Source: Rhizobacter terrae
GTDB lineage: Bacteria; Pseudomonadota; Gammaproteobacteria; Burkholderiales; Burkholderiaceae_C
Assembly (NCBI RefSeq): GCF_003852895.1
Contig: NZ_QUSW01000001.1
Coordinates: 806,001-870,000 of the forward strand
Direction of reading: 5' to 3'
DNA length: 64,000 bases
The translations under genes and the position numbers were made by a program. The notes under the pieces were generated by a model. That model saw only the letters and a list, made by a program, of their open reading frames with translations. It made no database searches and was not told the origin of the DNA. Shown one piece after another: positions 63,408-64,000 of the stretch (its first letter is position 1; the number at the start of each line of letters is the position of its first letter).

Positions 63408-64000
63408 ATGACCGTCATCACGCACATCGAGGAATTCCGCCACATCGCCAAGCGCCGCGTGCCGCGCATGTTCTACGACTACGCCGACAGCGGCTCCTGG
63501 ACGGAAAGCACCTATCGTGCGAACGAGAGCGACTTCCAGAAGATCAAGCTGCGCCAGCGCGTGGCGGTGAACATGGAGAACCGCAGCACGGCCACGACCA
63601 TGGTCGGCGTGCCCACCGCCATGCCGGTGGCGATCGCGCCCACGGGTCTCACCGGCATGCAGCATGCAGACGGCGAGATCCTTGCCGCGCGCGCTGCCGA
63701 GAAATTCGGCGTGCCCTTCACGCTCTCGACCATGAGCATCTGCTCCATCGAGGACGTGGCGGCGCACACCAAGGCGCCGTTCTGGTTCCAGCTCTACGTG
63801 ATGCGCGACCGCGACTTCATCGAAGGGCTCATCGACCGCGCCAAGGCCGCGAAGTGCGGCGCGCTGATGCTCACGCTGGACTTGCAGATCCTCGGCCAGC
63901 GGCACAAGGACATCAAGAACGGCTTGTCGGCCCCGCCCAAGCCCACCCTCGCCAACCTCATCAACCTTGCCACCAAGCCGCGCTGGTGCCTGGGCATGCT
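63408..64000 (+). CDS. FMN-dependent alpha-hydroxy acid dehydrogenase (L-lactate dehydrogenase type), 5' part
   Basis: The first 197 codons are present, and the gene runs off the right edge. The N-terminal blocks are RRVPRMFYDYADSGSW, MPVAIAPTGLTGMQHADGE and FTLSTMSICSIEDVA. FWFQLYVMRDRDF and LMLTLDLQILGQRHKD follow, all typical of the FMN TIM barrel of LldD, mandelate and glycolate enzymes. The catalytic His lies beyond the window. The substrate is probably L-lactate or a related 2-hydroxy acid. Confidence 0.88.
   Translation, partial: MTVITHIEEFRHIAKRRVPRMFYDYADSGSWTESTYRANESDFQKIKLRQRVAVNMENRSTATTMVGVPTAMPVAIAPTGLTGMQHADGEILAARAAEKFGVPFTLSTMSICSIEDVAAHTKAPFWFQLYVMRDRDFIEGLIDRAKAAKCGALMLTLDLQILGQRHKDIKNGLSAPPKPTLANLINLATKPRWCLGM

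Overview
The window is GC-rich, gene-dense DNA from a Burkholderiales betaproteobacterium. It looks most like Comamonadaceae, near Ramlibacter or Variovorax. That placement is an inference from protein style: Bug-type tricarboxylate binding proteins, a Porin_4-type porin, a PEP-CTERM protein, a DUF3034 protein and a TrpS with a lysine-rich insert. No integrase, transposase, phage gene, CRISPR array or replication origin was seen. Two tRNA genes are present: Leu-CAA and Ser-CGA.

Layout. Positions 1-7.2 kb hold cysM, tRNA-Leu, two neighbouring genes for protease-fold proteins that have lost catalytic residues (a rhomboid and a Deg/HtrA type), an SDR, a ferredoxin-type reductase and two solute-binding proteins. 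A 565-bp gene-free stretch with large inverted repeats follows, then a porin and a livHMGF transporter operon. From 12.7 to 21.8 kb is a housekeeping block: rarA, a two-component system, lolA, ftsK, a Crp/Fnr regulator, trxB, rpmB and rpmG.

Positions 21.8-30.5 kb hold a divergent seven-gene carrier-protein system. It has an amino acid:[carrier protein] ligase (a seryl-tRNA-synthetase-like enzyme that loads a carrier protein rather than tRNA), a DUF1839 protein, an acyl-CoA-dehydrogenase-like flavoenzyme, a dedicated phosphopantetheinyl transferase, the carrier protein, a cytosolic GH2 beta-mannosidase-like hydrolase and a tandem alpha/beta-hydrolase. Stop/start overlaps tie most of the genes together. 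The product is unknown, and this is the best candidate for an undescribed pathway.

Positions 30.5-48.2 kb are mixed metabolism and stress genes: a desaturase, an RsmB-like methyltransferase, purN, trpS, a LysR-azoR-pirin redox cluster, a MATE exporter, a Cpx-like Spy/RR/HK operon, a PEP-CTERM protein and serS. Positions 48.3-56.1 kb form an iron island: bacterioferritin and its ferredoxin, then a Fur-box-preceded set (di-heme peroxidase, porin, FMN-binding protein, ApbE, small membrane protein), then a second Fur box and feoA-feoB-Cys-rich protein. I infer a flavin-based periplasmic electron route coupled to ferrous iron uptake. Positions 56-64 kb hold ispH-fkpB, radC-smr-dinB (dinB behind a LexA-like box), an exported truncated haemoglobin/cupredoxin/DUF3034 cluster, a LysR regulator and the 5' end of an FMN-dependent alpha-hydroxy acid dehydrogenase.
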